The position numbers and the translations under genes were made by a program. Under the pieces are notes generated by a model that saw only the letters and a program-made list of their open reading frames with translations, ran no database searches and had not been told where the DNA came from. From Cristatella mucedo (taxonomy: Eukaryota > Bryozoa > Phylactolaemata > Cristatellidae): a DNA stretch of 64,000 nucleotides. This document shows, piece by piece, positions 13,134 through 24,630 of the stretch (position 1 is its first letter; every line of letters starts with the position of its first letter). Where the stretch lies: the NCBI GenBank assembly GCA_009760855.2, contig WPIO01000049.1, forward strand, positions 2,134,001 through 2,198,000, written 5' to 3'.

Positions 13134-13735
13134 CGCCGCCGCAGGAACGCGGCCCGGTGTGGAAGCGACCGTCGGGCAGAAAAGGCACTCACCAGTAATA
13201 CCTGGCTGTGTGCTCGCCTGACGGACGCTAATATGACCTGATAATTGCTTTCGATTTTTCCCATTAAACTTTCATCGATACCTGCCAGCGAGCGCCAGTG
13301 AGATTCCGCGCACCGAGAGCACAAGAGCGGGAGCGAGCACGAGAGAGCAGCGAGAGAGCGGGCGCTCAGCAGCGCCGACAGCTCGATGCGCCCGACGGCA
13401 GACGCGTCGATATTCCGCGCGAAAAGGCGACTCTTCGCGCGCGCCTTCTTTAGGCGACTGAGCGTGCACGCGAGAGCGACGGGCGCCCGACCGGCGGGCG
13501 CCCGCCGCCGCCGCGCGCGGTCCGAGCTTCGTAGTCTGAGCGTTAGCGGGAAGTCTCCTGAGTCTCCGACTCGCATCGGACGAACCGCCGTCGCATGCGG
13601 TGGCAGAAGAGATCGCCATGCGTACGGGAAATTAGCGTACGCCGAAAGCCTCGGATAGAGTTAGCGGTGTACTTGAATAGTGTGCTTCCGACGGATTAGT
13701 TGCGAACGTCGGTCGCGCGCGTACTCGCCTCTCCC
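12546..13735. other. GC-rich intergenic; proline-rich frame 13046-13198
   Basis: Mostly CpG-rich DNA. An ATG at 13046 opens a 50-codon frame with METTAAAP, a run of prolines over the GCC microsatellite at 13103-13132, then ERGPVWKRPSGRKG and a stop at 13196. On the opposite strand CTG/GTGAGT at about 13190 resembles a splice donor. Neither is enough to call a gene. Confidence 0.4.
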
Positions 13736-14080
<345 letters not shown>

Positions 14081-14090
14081 AGCTGATTTA

Positions 14091-14247
14091 GCGGCACCTT
14101 TCTTATAAGCGACAGAAGAGCTTCAAAGACTATCCTCTCCACTTGCAGTGGCAATAAAGGATCACCCACCGCAGGATTCGAACCCACGACTTCGAGACCG
14201 AGGCTGCTAAGAACGATCGCCTTACCTAGCGTGTCACCACTGCTCTC
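14091..14247 (-). mobile_element. SINE-A copy inside the (CT)n tract
   Basis: Full SINE-A in reverse: agctgattta at the left end, gcgacagaagagc, the B-box complement ggattcgaacc and cttacctagcg. (CT)n DNA continues on both sides, so the element appears to have landed in the microsatellite. Confidence 0.8.
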
Positions 14248-14360
14248 TTTTTCTCTCTCTCCTCTCTCTTCTTCTCTCTCTCTCTCTCTCTCCCTCTCGC
14301 TCTCTCTCGCTCTCTCTCGCTCCGGTTCTCTCTCTCGCGCTCTTCCTCTCCCTCTCCTTG
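14248..14360. repeat. (CT)n microsatellite, right part
   Basis: Continuation of the CT tract beyond the SINE-A insertion, with TCGC and CCGG interruptions. Confidence 0.9.
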
Positions 14361-15100
14361 GCTGCTTTGTCACGCTGCTACGGTTGCTGCCTGGAGTGAG
14401 TCGTAGCCGCCGTACGGCCGCTAGCGGAGAGGAGGCGTGAACTTGCTGAGCGCTCAGCTTGAGCGTGCTCGTCAGCTCAGCGTCGCGCCCGCAGCTGCGT
14501 CTCGAGCCGCGGGCGCTCGTGCTCGCTGGTGCCTCTTCGGTTCCTTTATATCCGGTCTGTTTACTTAAACGTCAGGCCACCGTCTGCTGCCCTCCTGGCC
14601 CGCGGTGCTCGCCCCGCGTCCTTGACACTTACTTCCCCCTCCCTTTAGGGAGATAGCAGCCGCAGCCAGTCGTGCCGCTGTCATCCGCCCGCCCGCCCGC
14701 CCTCCCGTCCGCCACACGGCCACCCCTCAGCTTTCAGCGCCGCCGCGCTCCCTCCTCCGGCCGCCGCTCCTTCTACGACGCCAGCGCCGCCGAGTGAAGA
14801 CGGAGCAGCTCGCCCGCCGGAAGCAGCTCGCCGCCAGCTGGTAGCCGTCACGAAACTTTCGACGTCGCCCGATCAATCGCCGTCGTGCACTCGCGTCTAT
14901 TACCGCGGCGGTGGCGTCGGGTGGGCGACGCGCCGCTGTCGAGGGCGACTGCGGCGGCCGAGGCTTCTTCGCTGCAGCCTCCGCCAACGCCATCTGGCGG
15001 ATTCGCCGGCAGCCGTGTGCGGCAACTCGGCTCGTTTCGGAAAGTTTCAACCGCATCCTCGCACGCCGCCGCCGCCACGCCGTCGGGTCTATGGCAGCGA
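14361..15100. other. GC-rich intergenic, nothing recognised
   Basis: Includes a (CCCG)n run near 14688-14701 that could form a G-quadruplex on the minus strand. No gene recognised. Confidence 0.5.
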
Positions 15101-15251
15101 GAGCGAGAGAGAGACAGAGACAGACAGAGACAGAGACAGAGACAGAGACAGAGACAGAGACAGAGACAGAGACAGAGACAGAGACAGAGACAGAGACAGA
15201 GACAGAGACAGACAGAGACAGACAGAGACAGAGACAGAGACAGAGACAGGA
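15101..15251. repeat. (GAGACA)n microsatellite
   Basis: About 20 hexamer units gagaca, with two gacagaca slips near 15122 and 15210. The 6-bp period keeps every frame open. Confidence 0.97.
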
Positions 15252-16140
15252 AGTGAAACCGCTCCAGATTCACGGTCAGCTCGCGGCCCGTTCGCGCCCG
15301 ATCCTATTGAAATCGGCTAAAGCAGAGGGTTCGCAAAGGTCGCCGGTGGCGAGGGGAGCGCCAGCTGCTGCGGCCGCTGCCCGCGCGCGCGCGGGCAGCG
15401 GTCGATTTTCCAGCGGCGGCGCAGCGCGAGGAGGCGTCCGCCATCGGATGCGCCGCTGCCAGGGGCTCGCCTCAAAGGGGGGGGGGGCTGCGGGGCGGGG
15501 CGGGGCCGGCGCGCAGGCCGTAAGTCGCCGGTATGCGCCGCCGGGTTGCTGCGGTGGCGCAGTGAGGAACGCGCGCCTCGGCGCGTGCGCAGGAGCTGCA
15601 TCGAACGCCTCTCCCGTAGCGCCGACGGCCGAGCGGCGCGGTCGTCCACGCTGCGTTCCGGGGAAGGGCGCGCCGCCCAGGGGTTGGATCTCCGCTCCCC
15701 GGCGGCGGCGGGACTGTTGGCGGGCGCGTCGGCAGGCGCGCGCACCCGCCGCCGCCTCCTCCGGGTCGGGTCGCCGCCGCCGCGATACCCAGTCCGACGA
15801 CTTCCGGTCTCCGTCCACCCCTCCACTCACCTCGCAGGGCTTCAGCCTAGGCGGCGGCGGCGGTGCGCAAGGCGAAAATCCGAGCCCAGGGCGCGGCGGC
15901 GGCGTCGACCGGTGATAAAGCTCGGGGGCGGCGCTGCCGCCGCTCCGCCGCCGCGCCGCCGCAACCGCCGCCGCCGCCGCTCCGCCGCCGGCGATGGTTC
16001 CGAGCGACGCCGTCCGTCCTCGTGCTGGGCATTTTCACCATGAGTCGCTCGTCGCGCGCTGACTGAGTGTGCCGCGCACGACGAGGAGAATCTGCTAATC
16101 TATACGCGCACTCGTACATTCATCCTACGGCAGCAGAGAT
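15252..16140. other. CpG-rich stretch with G-quadruplex/Sp1-like cluster at 15475-15511
   Basis: A G11 run followed by ctgcggggcggggcggggcc gives overlapping GC boxes and at least four G-tracts. Such a cluster often marks a promoter, but I can identify no gene on either side. (GGC)n runs lie at 15850-15990. AATAAA occurs at 16140-16145. Confidence 0.4.
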
Positions 16141-17235
16141 AATAAAATTTATTGTTGAACATTCACAATATATTCCCTTACATTCAAATAACTAGAACAG
16201 TGTGTATGTATGCGATTTCACAAAAATGATGCAAAGGCACTGAAAGGCCAATTATAGTCTAATAGACTGTGTTTGTTGGGGCCATTGATACATGTGAGAG
16301 TTGATGAGCATTCGTCGGAATACGCTTCAGGACGGCTTGAATGGCGGCCCGCGACTACCATAGAAATGCCGCGGCCGACCGTTCGAGTGCCTCGCTTCGC
16401 AAACAATGACGTTCAATGACTGCATTAAAAATGTACGCCTCAAGTTCCTGGCCATCCCGGTGCTCTGACGGGCGCCGCGCCGCCGCTTCGACCGCTGCGC
16501 ATCCGGTGTGCGGCGTGTGGGGAAATTAACGGGGGCAGCGAAGCGTAGCGAAGAACATTTATAATTAAAGTCCGCCGCTGCCGAGAAGTGCGCCGAGCCG
16601 CGCCGCCGCCGCCCCCATCGATGCGACCCACGCCTACAACAACCTCGAAGCCACCGTCGCCGCTGTCGCCGCCGCCTGCGCAGCGCGCGAGCGCACGTGG
16701 CAGGAAGGCGGCGGCGGCGGCCAGCGGAGCTCGCAGCGGCCTCCGCTAGTCGCCCGGCGACAGTCACCTAAGCAACGACGCCTGGTGGCGAGATGTGGAG
16801 AATCCAGGGAGCGAGGGCTGCTCGCGACGCGACCGGTGCCCGACAATAATTGCAGAGATGGTTGCCATGCCGAGCACAAAATATCAGTTCGCATATATTA
16901 TACGTATACTCGTATGCACATACGTACACTGACATATTATCGCAGCTCTCGAATGCACGCCCCATTCTGAATCAGCTTCTGACCGTTTATTATTGCGAGG
17001 CTCCTTGATTGCACGTGCTGACGCTCAGCTTACCTCTCCACTACCCGTGGTTTAGCAAATCTTTTTTGCAGTAAGCTCCACCTTTCTCGCTCCCTCCCTC
17101 CCCTCTCTCTCTCTCTCTCCCATCTCTCAGTCTCTCTCTTGATATGTAAATATATATTAGTAATCTTTATCCGTCATCCTCTCTTTCTCTTTGGCGCTGG
17201 CGGTCTGGCCCAGCGCCGCGGCGTCGGCGACGCTT
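16141..17235. other. Intergenic, nothing recognised
   Basis: An AT-rich patch at 16140-16320, a GC-rich patch to 16800 and an AT-rich patch to 17060. A short CT run lies at 17105-17140. No gene recognised. Confidence 0.5.
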
Positions 17236-17242
17236 GGAGAGA

Positions 17243-17308
<66 letters not shown>
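17236..17308. repeat. (GA)n microsatellite
   Basis: About 70 bases of GA with one GGGA interruption. Confidence 0.97.
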
Positions 17309-17309
<1 letters not shown>

Positions 17310-18592
17310 TGAGGCTACCACCACTTGCCCCCTGGGTCAGCGCCGCCTGCGTAAAAGAGTTCTCTCGCCCCGTCGCCAGCTTTTTCGCGGAGAGCTTATC
17401 GCGCACCGTAATCGATTGATTAGCGACCTTTGGCTGTCGCGCTCGCACAGGTGGTCGTGTCGAGACAGCGACCGGGGCGCGCGCCCTGGCGGAGCGCTCT
17501 GTGCAGGCCCACGTGTGCCCACGTGCGGCGCAAAAAAGAAAGAGCAGTCGCGCGCGCGCGAGCACTCTTTCAGAGCGCCGCCGCTCGAAGGCGGCCGCAG
17601 CGTCGCGGCGCTACAGCGACGGTACGGCGCTGCGGCGGCCGCGGCTAGTTTGAGCGCGCCGGAGCTCCGACGGAGCGGACGGGGCCGAGCCTGCGCGCAT
17701 TCATCAGATAGCAGCCGCCGCTCGGCACCATTGTGAAGAGTGTAAGGTTGCGTCTGCGGCCTGGAGCAACGTGCGCTCGCTCGGGACGCAGTCGACCGCT
17801 CCCCCATTGTCTGCAGCCGGCGGTGTGCACTGCCTAGTTAGCGGCCGCCGCCGCAGTCGCCGCCGCCGCTGCGGCGCAGGTGAGCGCCGTAGTCGGCCTG
17901 CCGTTGTGATGCGTCCACGCTGCGGCGGCGGCGGCCGCCGGCGCAGCTGGGCGATGCTCTCGCTCCGAGCTCTGAGGCCGCCGCCACGCCACCGCAGCTC
18001 GCGGCGGCGGCAGCGGCGGCGCGACCGCCCGCGGCTAAAGGGCGCCTCGGAGTCTTTCTTTGTCACCCGCGCGCGGAGAGCGAGGAAATGTGTGCGCTCA
18101 TTGTGAGAGGCGGCTGCCGCGGGAGAGCGTATTTGCCCGACCATTATTTGCGCCCACTCCAATTGCTCTCAGAGCTCCGTATTTGTCCAAGTCTCCAGGT
18201 AATGCTTTCCTGGGGCGAGCCGCGCGCACGCGGTGAGAAATCGATGTCGCAGCGGCGGTGGCGGCGGACCGAGCAGGTCAGGCGCCGCCGCCGCCGAGCT
18301 TCTCAGTTCCTGGCGAGTTTGCGCCAGAGCTCGCAGAGGGCGGCTCGCTTGATCTCCGGAGCAGAGACTGGCGATGGCAGCGAGACGTCTTGGGAGATGC
18401 TGGGAGAATCGCGACGACCACGCGCGCCCTCTGGCGGTACAACGAACGAGTACCGGCGACCTGCTGAGCAGGGGGTTGCGACATGCTCTCGCTGGCAGAC
18501 CGCGTCGCGCGACAGACAGAGGACTCGCTGCTGCATGCGCGGAAGAAGCTCACACAAGCCAGCGCGGCCACGGGGTCAGGAGGTCAATACCT

Positions 18593-18595
<3 letters not shown>
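17309..18595. other. GC-rich intergenic; isolated splice-donor-like sites
   Basis: CpG-dense DNA with GCGCAG/GTGAGC at 17879/17880 and CTCCAG/GTAATG near 18198. No matching acceptor or conserved reading frame was found, so no gene is called. Confidence 0.45.
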
Positions 18596-18625
<30 letters not shown>

Positions 18626-18792
18626 GGAGAGAGAGAGAGAGAGAGGGAGCCAGGCAAAGAAAGAGAGAGGCAGACAGACACACAGACGGAGAAAGAAAGA
18701 GAGAGGTAGACAGAGAGACAGTTTTAGAGAAACAGAAAGAGGGAGAGAGAGAGAGAGAGCGAGAGACTGGGAGATAGGAACAGATGGAGAGA
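18596..18792. repeat. (GA)n-rich purine tract
   Basis: GA runs interspersed with cagacagaca and gaaagaga units. It ends at the compositional drop to AT-rich DNA. Confidence 0.9.
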
Positions 18793-19129
18793 ATGCAGAC
18801 CAGCTGTATTTGTTTTTTAAGTTGCTAATAAATATATTTCCATACTTCACATAACTTGTGTATGCCTGGCATTATTAAGAACCCTCTTTTTAACCGCTTT
18901 TTAGCGGCGGCCATTCTGAGAGTTTTTCCAACGGAGTGTGATATATATATATATATATATATATGCACATATCTATCTACTAATTAAAGGGAGAAAATCC
19001 GTTTTACATCACGCGGCAAGATGGCATCCTTCCGCCAAGCGGCAAGATGGCGCAGTCTTGTCTTCCGTGACCATACTATGACTACCTGTACTGTAACTCT
19101 TGAAGCGAGTCCACAAGCAGTCAGCCCTC

Positions 19130-19186
<57 letters not shown>
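18793..19186. repeat. (TA)n tracts at 18936-18964 and 19128-19186
   Basis: Two TA microsatellites within AT-rich DNA. Between them a 13-bp motif gcggcaagatggc is present twice (about 19013 and 19041). Confidence 0.85.
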
Positions 19187-19187
<1 letters not shown>

Positions 19188-19407
19188 TATCATATATGTG
19201 TAGCCGGTTATACACCAACATAATTAGGCCGCACACACACTGCGCTTGTAATGGTGCTGGTCTTTGCTGACGCGCGAAAGCTGCCGCCGCTGCTGACTTA
19301 CCGAGCTGAAGAAGCGTGCCAAGTTATCAATGCGCGGATGTATATGTTGACGTGCATAAATGTATAAGCATTTAATTTGAGAGAATAAATAAAAAGTCTA
19401 GCACAGT

Positions 19408-19492
19408 TAATAATAATAATAATGCACTTGATAAAGTACCCTCAGAGAACTCAATCTCTTTCTACGTGCTTTACATTTGCTGCAAAGAAAAG
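19408..19492 (-). mobile_element. LINE-A 3' tail fragment
   Basis: Reversed LINE-A end: (TAA)n, then tgcacttgataaag, ccctcagagaactcaatctc and gctttacatttgctgcaaag. Only the terminal 80 or so bases of the element remain, as expected after strong 5' truncation. Confidence 0.85.
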
Positions 19493-20414
19493 TTTTGTCA
19501 GCGCGGCCTCTTGTTCTCGCGGTAGAGTGCGAGATCGCCCTTTGCACCCACCTCAACGCACCCACTTCAGTCCCGCTCTGCGTCCCACCCCCACATCCCC
19601 CATATCCCGTGGCCAGTAGCCGCCGGTGTTTTAAAAACCTCGGAAGTTCTTTAATTGTGTTGGCAAACGCATAGGTTTTGCGACACTGCTTCTTCGAAGC
19701 TTTACGAACGGATGAGAGACGAAGCAAATAAGAAGCCTTTTTGTTAATAAATAGGTGTTAACACACACGAATGCATGCATGCACTTAGGTATACAGGCAT
19801 CTACACTGAACGTCAATAATATATATCCCGTACTAGCTTATGCCCGTGAAAAATCGCGGGATATTTCAGTGTTGCATTACAATGCGGGTCTGCGTGACCG
19901 CTCACCCCGCGGTGAGCTGAGACTAGCAGGTAAGCTGAGACTAGCAGGCGAGCGCCGCCTAATGTCAGGTGAGGACTCCTTACCGTGATGTGTGTGATGA
20001 AGTGCTCAAATCTTACCTACAGAGTCTCTTTCTGTATATGACCTAGGGCCTTAATAAAGTGCTTCGGCACCAGCGGCTGCACGCTGGTTGCGTTTCGCGC
20101 GGAAGCTGTAACCCAGGGGGATTAACAGCGGCCTTTGCAATGCAGAGGCGGCCACTGAGACGGTTTATCAGATTCCAGAGTCATTGATACGGCTAGGCAG
20201 CTCAGAAATGGCGGCCCAGTAGTCACTCTTTCAAAGTGTGACAGCTAGTGAAAAGTTCTGGTAAAAGCTGCACAGGTTACGCATGCTAAGTTGGAGGAGC
20301 CGGCTTGCTGCGGAGCTGGTAGTTTACTAAGGATAATAACATAACGAAACATTTGCATAGCGTCTTCACAGAGCTAAATCTCCCTAGACACTTTAAAAAT
20401 GCTGTAAGGTAGTG
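19493..20414. other. AT-rich intergenic
   Basis: A roughly 18-bp direct duplication (gctgagactagcagg) lies at 19916-19950. No gene or element was recognised in the rest. Confidence 0.5.
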
Positions 20415-20429
20415 TGTCAAACGGTTGGT

Positions 20430-20446
20430 TGTATATATATACATAC

Positions 20447-20487
<41 letters not shown>

Positions 20488-20504
20488 TACACATACACAT
20501 ACAT

Positions 20505-20575
<71 letters not shown>

Positions 20576-20612
20576 CACATACACATACACATATATATAT
20601 ATATATATATAT
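20430..20612. repeat. (TA)n with TACACA interruptions
   Basis: TA microsatellite interrupted by tacacatacacatac and (CA)n blocks; two similar blocks flank the central TA run. Confidence 0.95.
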
Positions 20613-20721
20613 CGCACTTTCCTGATTGCTTGCCACCTTCTGTGGCAGCTCAGCAATTCTTGCAGGCACTTTTTATTGGTATGGGTAGAGCCCTCGTGAG
20701 CTAAGATTTCGTTTTTGCTTT

Positions 20722-20896
20722 AAAGAATTGTGCCACTGGGTCTTAGACCAAGGTTAAGGTGCTAACTCTTCACGACTCCTGTCGCGGGTTTGAGTCCTGC
20801 TGTGCGCGACCCTTTATAGCTCATTTCAAGCGGTGGCGATAGCCGTTAAGGAAGGCTCTTCTGCTGCTAAACGAACGAGACTTGAATCATCCTTGA
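20722..20896 (+). mobile_element. Diverged SINE-A-related copy
   Basis: Shares the SINE-A body (ttcaagcggtggcgatagcc, ggctcttctg) but has a different tRNA-like head, tggttaaggtgct-like followed by gggtttgagtcctgc. Either an old copy or a related subfamily. Confidence 0.55.
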
Positions 20897-21035
20897 CCTT
20901 TTCTCACGAGGCCGATTTTTCCCTTTTTTGGGATCCAGCGGGGTTACTTGGCTATAAGCCTCAGCAGTACTCTGTGTCAGGGCGAATGTGCAGGATTGTC
21001 AGCGTGAACTTGCATTACGAGGCATAACGGCGTAA

Positions 21036-21145
21036 GCAGTGGAGACAGTATTTTTCTTCTACTCCTCCTCCATTTTCTTCTACTCCTCCTCTATCTACTT
21101 CCACTCCTCGATCTTCTTCTACTCCTCTTCAAGAAAAATAGAGTT
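21036..21145. repeat. Pyrimidine-rich minisatellite (TTCTTCTACTCCTCC)
   Basis: Imperfect repeats of ttcttctactcctcctcc. This is the reverse complement of the purine array at 21735-24025, so the same simple sequence occurs in both orientations. Confidence 0.85.
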
Positions 21146-21714
21146 CGTTACTCTGAGGAGCAGCTTGGGGGCGTTGAACTCACGAAAATCTTTGCTCTAC
21201 ATGAACACTGGTGATCGAACATAAGCTTTCCGAGAGCGGCCGAACATTTTCGTAATTTATCGCTCTACGATGATATCCGAACCAATGCTAAAATTATGAT
21301 AATTTCAAGTACTCTATTTACTATTTTTGCTTGCAATTCAGCATCTTAAGATCACTACCAACGTTTTATGCTGCCTGTCACAGGTCTGCAGCAGTTCTTG
21401 AGATGGCATTTCTTATTGACGACAACTTCCTAGGGGTGCCAGCTTTTAGATTCTAGCAATTTGTTGCGACGCTTTGTTCCTGCAGATCTGCCGAAACGAC
21501 ATTTATTATTATCCCCCTTCAACGCGCTGAGATTCAGAGTCTCTGCAATATCGGCACGCTTCTCACGCCAGCCGAGTATCTCTGCCGGTTAGTGGAGATA
21601 ACTTACTTACAAAGAAGCTCTCATATTGACACGATCTCCTATACGGTAGTTGTTGCGAAACCTTAGTTCGCTGTTCCACTAGAAAGCCAGAGTGGGACGA
21701 CCATTGGCCAACCG
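21146..21714. other. AT-rich intergenic, nothing recognised
   Basis: No gene, RNA or mobile-element signal was recognised. Confidence 0.5.
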
Positions 21715-21822
21715 CAAATGAATAAGATAAGGAGAAGAGGGAAGAAGGAAAAAGGAAAGGAGGAGGAGTAAAAGGATGAGTGGAAGAAGATGGAGGAGGA
21801 GTAAAAGAAGATAGAGGACGAG

Positions 21823-23478
21823 TAATAATAATAATGCACTTGACAAAGCGCCCTCAGAGAACTTAATCTCTCTCTAAACGCTGTACATTTGCTTCAAATG
21901 GAAATGCAATTGAATGGTGAGTAAAATCATGCTTGATAAACAAACAAAATGAATAACATGGATAGGGGTGACACTCACAGGGTCAGCGTGCAAATGTGGT
22001 TAGTGGCAGCGTGCACAGTGTCAGCACGCACAAGCACATCAAGGACGAATCACAGGGACCCACTAAATGCTGTCCTGAATAGGTGTTTTTAAATTTTTTT
22101 GAATGTGGTCAGATCAGGAGATGTTCGGACGCAGGTCGGGAGGGAGTTCCAGGCTTTGGGAGCAAACGAACTAAATGCACGGTCTCCAAAGGATTTGAGG
22201 TTTGTACAAAGTATTTGTAGACTGTTGGATTCCGAAAAGCGGGTGGTACGATGCTTGGCCTGATCGGGAAGTAGATCTGAGAGATATGCTGGAGCCAAAA
22301 AATGAAAAGACCTAAAAGTGAGCGACAAAACCTTGAAGTCAATCCGTTGCTTGACTGGTAGCCAGTGCAGGTCGGCGAGAAGTGGAGTAACGTGGCAACT
22401 GCGACGCTCACGACAGACAAGCCTAGCTGCCGAGTTTTGCACCAGCTGCAATCGCCTGATCGCACATGCTGGTAGGCCAGCGAGCAGTGAGTTGCAGAAG
22501 TCGAGACGGGATGTCACGAATGCATGGACCAACTTGGACGTGGTATCCTTATCTAAACAAGCCTGAATTTTAGCGATGCTATGAAGCTGAAAATAGGCAG
22601 ATTTGACTGAGGAGCTGATATGGTCGTCTAACGAGAGGTCGCTTTGGAATATGACACCTAGATTTCGAGCTGATTCAACTGGAGATATGCTGGCAGGGCC
22701 AATTTTGAGCGTCAGCCTTTCTAATTTGTGAATCACACTGGGTTTACCCATAACTATTAAGTTAGTTTTATCGTCGTTTAGTTGTAGAAAATTTGCAGCC
22801 ATCCATGTGTGGATGTCATCAATACATGCAGCAAGTGAGTTGAGAGAATTTGAGGTGCTCGAAGGCTGGGAGGGATCAAAGCAAAGGTACAACTGAGTGT
22901 CATCCGCATAGAAGTGAAAGCCTAGATTGTGCTTGGCAATCACATCAGCAAGAGGCCGAGTGTAAACCGTAAATAAAACCAGACCTAGCACGGAGCCCTG
23001 AGGTACCCCATATCTCAGATGTACCTCAGATGATCTTAGTCCATTCATGTCAATACTTTGGAGTCTCCCACTGAGATAGGACCTGAACCACTGCAGAGCA
23101 GTGCCAGTGATGCCCAGGCGAGAAGAGAGGTGCTCTAGAACAACTTTGTGATCGATGGTATCAAAAGCTGCCGAAAGATCGAGCAAAACAAGCAGAGACA
23201 CTCTACCCATGTCTGCATTCCTAAGTAAGTCGTTGTATACCCTAAGCAATGCTGTCTGACTCTGTGGAGTGATTAGCTCTGAAGCCAGACTGGAACTTAC
23301 TAGCAAGGTGTGTGGTTTCGATATATGAGTTTAGCTGGTCCGCCACGACCGGTTCCAGTGTCTTGATAGGAATGGTAGAAGGGAGACTGGGCGGTAGTTG
23401 CTTAAGTTCTCTTGGTCTAGTGTCGATTCCTTGAGAAGTGGCCTGACTACAGCTTTTTTGAAAGGTGCTGGGACATGA
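21823..23478 (-). mobile_element. LINE-A copy, 5'-truncated, 1.66 kb
   Basis: Read on the minus strand it runs from the reverse transcriptase N-terminal part, through the RT gene, a 3' UTR with tgtgcacgctgccactaac-like sequence, to agcgtttagagagagatt and (ATT)n. The ends fall in the purine minisatellite; gacgagta (left) and gacggagta (right) may be a diverged target-site duplication. It belongs to the L2/CR1-type group by RT motifs and hairpin-like tail. Confidence 0.9.
22089..23306 (-). pseudogene. LINE-A reverse transcriptase (truncated, frameshifted at the 5' side)
   Basis: Non-LTR reverse transcriptase that would copy its own RNA at a nicked target. The open stretch is 405 codons. It shows [11 protein letters not shown] (residues 43-53), YGVPQGSVLG (99-108), the catalytic YADD (133-136) in FHFYADDTQLYLCF, and the C-terminal RT thumb region with WNSLP. 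There is no ATG at the start. The related copy at 36428 shows that the frame shifts near 23285, so the upstream RT residues are in another frame. No endonuclease is present. Not functional as an autonomous element; the core motifs are intact. Confidence 0.88.
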
Positions 23479-23762
23479 CGGAGTAGTAGATGGAGGAGGA
23501 GTAGAAGAAGATGGAGGATGAGTGGAGGAAGATGGAGGAGGAGGAGTAGGAGATGGAGGAGGAGTAGAAGAAGATGGAGGAGTAGAAGAAGAAGATGGAG
23601 GAGTAGAAAAAGATGGAGGATGAGTGGAAGAAGATGGAGGAGGAGTAGAAGAAGATGAAGGAGGAGTAGACGAAGATGGATGAGAAGTGGAAGAAGATGG
23701 AGGAGAAGAAGAAGACGGAGGAGTATAAGAAAGAATACTAGGAATAAAGAATACTAAGTTTT

Positions 23763-23918
23763 TCAGCCTCTTTAGTATAGCGACAGAAGAGCCTTTGCGG
23801 CTATGACCACCGCTTGCAGCAGTAACAAAGGATCACCCACTGCAGGATTCAAAGCCACGACTTCGGGATCGAGATCGTGAAAAGCAACTGCCTTACCTAG
23901 TGTGCCATCACGGCTCTC
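23763..23918 (-). mobile_element. SINE-A copy inside the purine array
   Basis: Reverse SINE-A with gcgacagaagagcc, the diverged B-box complement ggattcaaagcc and ccttacctagtgtgccatca. Purine-array DNA continues on both sides. Confidence 0.8.
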
Positions 23919-24111
23919 CAGAGGAGAAGGAAGATAAGACAAACGATAGGAAGATATAGCAAGGGTAAAAGAAGATGGAGAAGGAGTAGAAAAAGATGGA
24001 GGACTAGTAAAAAAACATGGAGGAGGGGGAGCGACAGCAAGCTTACCTCGCGCATGACTGTTCAAGTTAGCGTCCATAATTGAGCCGCCGCGGCGTGAGC
24101 GCTTTCTAAGC

Positions 24112-24235
24112 GTTAAGCATGATATTGCTCACCATTCAATTGCATTTCCCTTTTCAGCAAATGTAAAGCGCCTAGAAAAAGATTGAGTTCTCTGAGGGTG
24201 GTTTATCAAGTGCATTATTATTATTATTATTATTC
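24112..24235 (+). mobile_element. LINE-A 3' tail fragment
   Basis: Terminal 120 bases in forward orientation: ccattcaattgcatttccc, gcgcctagaaaaagattgag, then (ATT)n. Confidence 0.85.
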
Positions 24236-24524
24236 CCTCGCTTTGCAGCAGCACCGGAAGAGCCTTAAATGCGTAAGTCTGCCTCCCCTCAGCTGCATGC
24301 AGTCTGCGGCGTGTATTTCGCCTACTCTTCCGCTCTTGAATGAGCTGGAGACCAACTCGAAAGAAGTGCGTGAGCTTTTTCGGCGCAGGCAAACAGCTGC
24401 ACCGCTTCCTATTCACTTAAACCTGACGCTCCACGACCACATATTCGTCTTAGGAGCAACTGCTCTAATTCACAAAGCTTTGACTCCATACCTTAAATCC
24501 TACTCGGGGCTTCTGGAGGCTTCT

Positions 24525-24577
24525 CAATTCTCTCTCTCTTTCTCTCTCGCTCTTATTCCCTCCCTCTCTCTCTCTCG

Positions 24578-24627
<50 letters not shown>
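24525..24627. repeat. (CT)n microsatellite
   Basis: CT tract with TCGC and TTCC interruptions. Confidence 0.95.

Positions 24628-24630
<3 letters not shown>

Larger units (their letters stand above)
21715..24025. repeat. Purine-rich GGAGGAGTAGAAGAAGAT array, split by insertions
   Basis: Array pieces lie at 21715-21822, 23479-23760 and 23919-24025, all built on ggaggagtagaagaagatgg. The gaps are a LINE-A (21823-23478) and a SINE-A (23763-23918), so one array has been interrupted twice. Confidence 0.85.

Noticed and set aside
12266..13198. 310-codon frame in GC-rich DNA
   Set aside because: Stop codons are rare at this GC content; no recognisable domain, and competing frames on the other strand are almost as long.
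14911..15915. 334-codon frame across (GAGACA)n
   Set aside because: Most of it is a hexamer repeat and CpG-rich filler; no domain.
22318..22566. Plus-strand frames opposite LINE RT genes (also 27578, 27884, 28690, 29313, 37186 minus, 53155, 55440, 55729, 57213, 57836)
   Set aside because: They are antisense shadows repeated wherever the same LINE region occurs.
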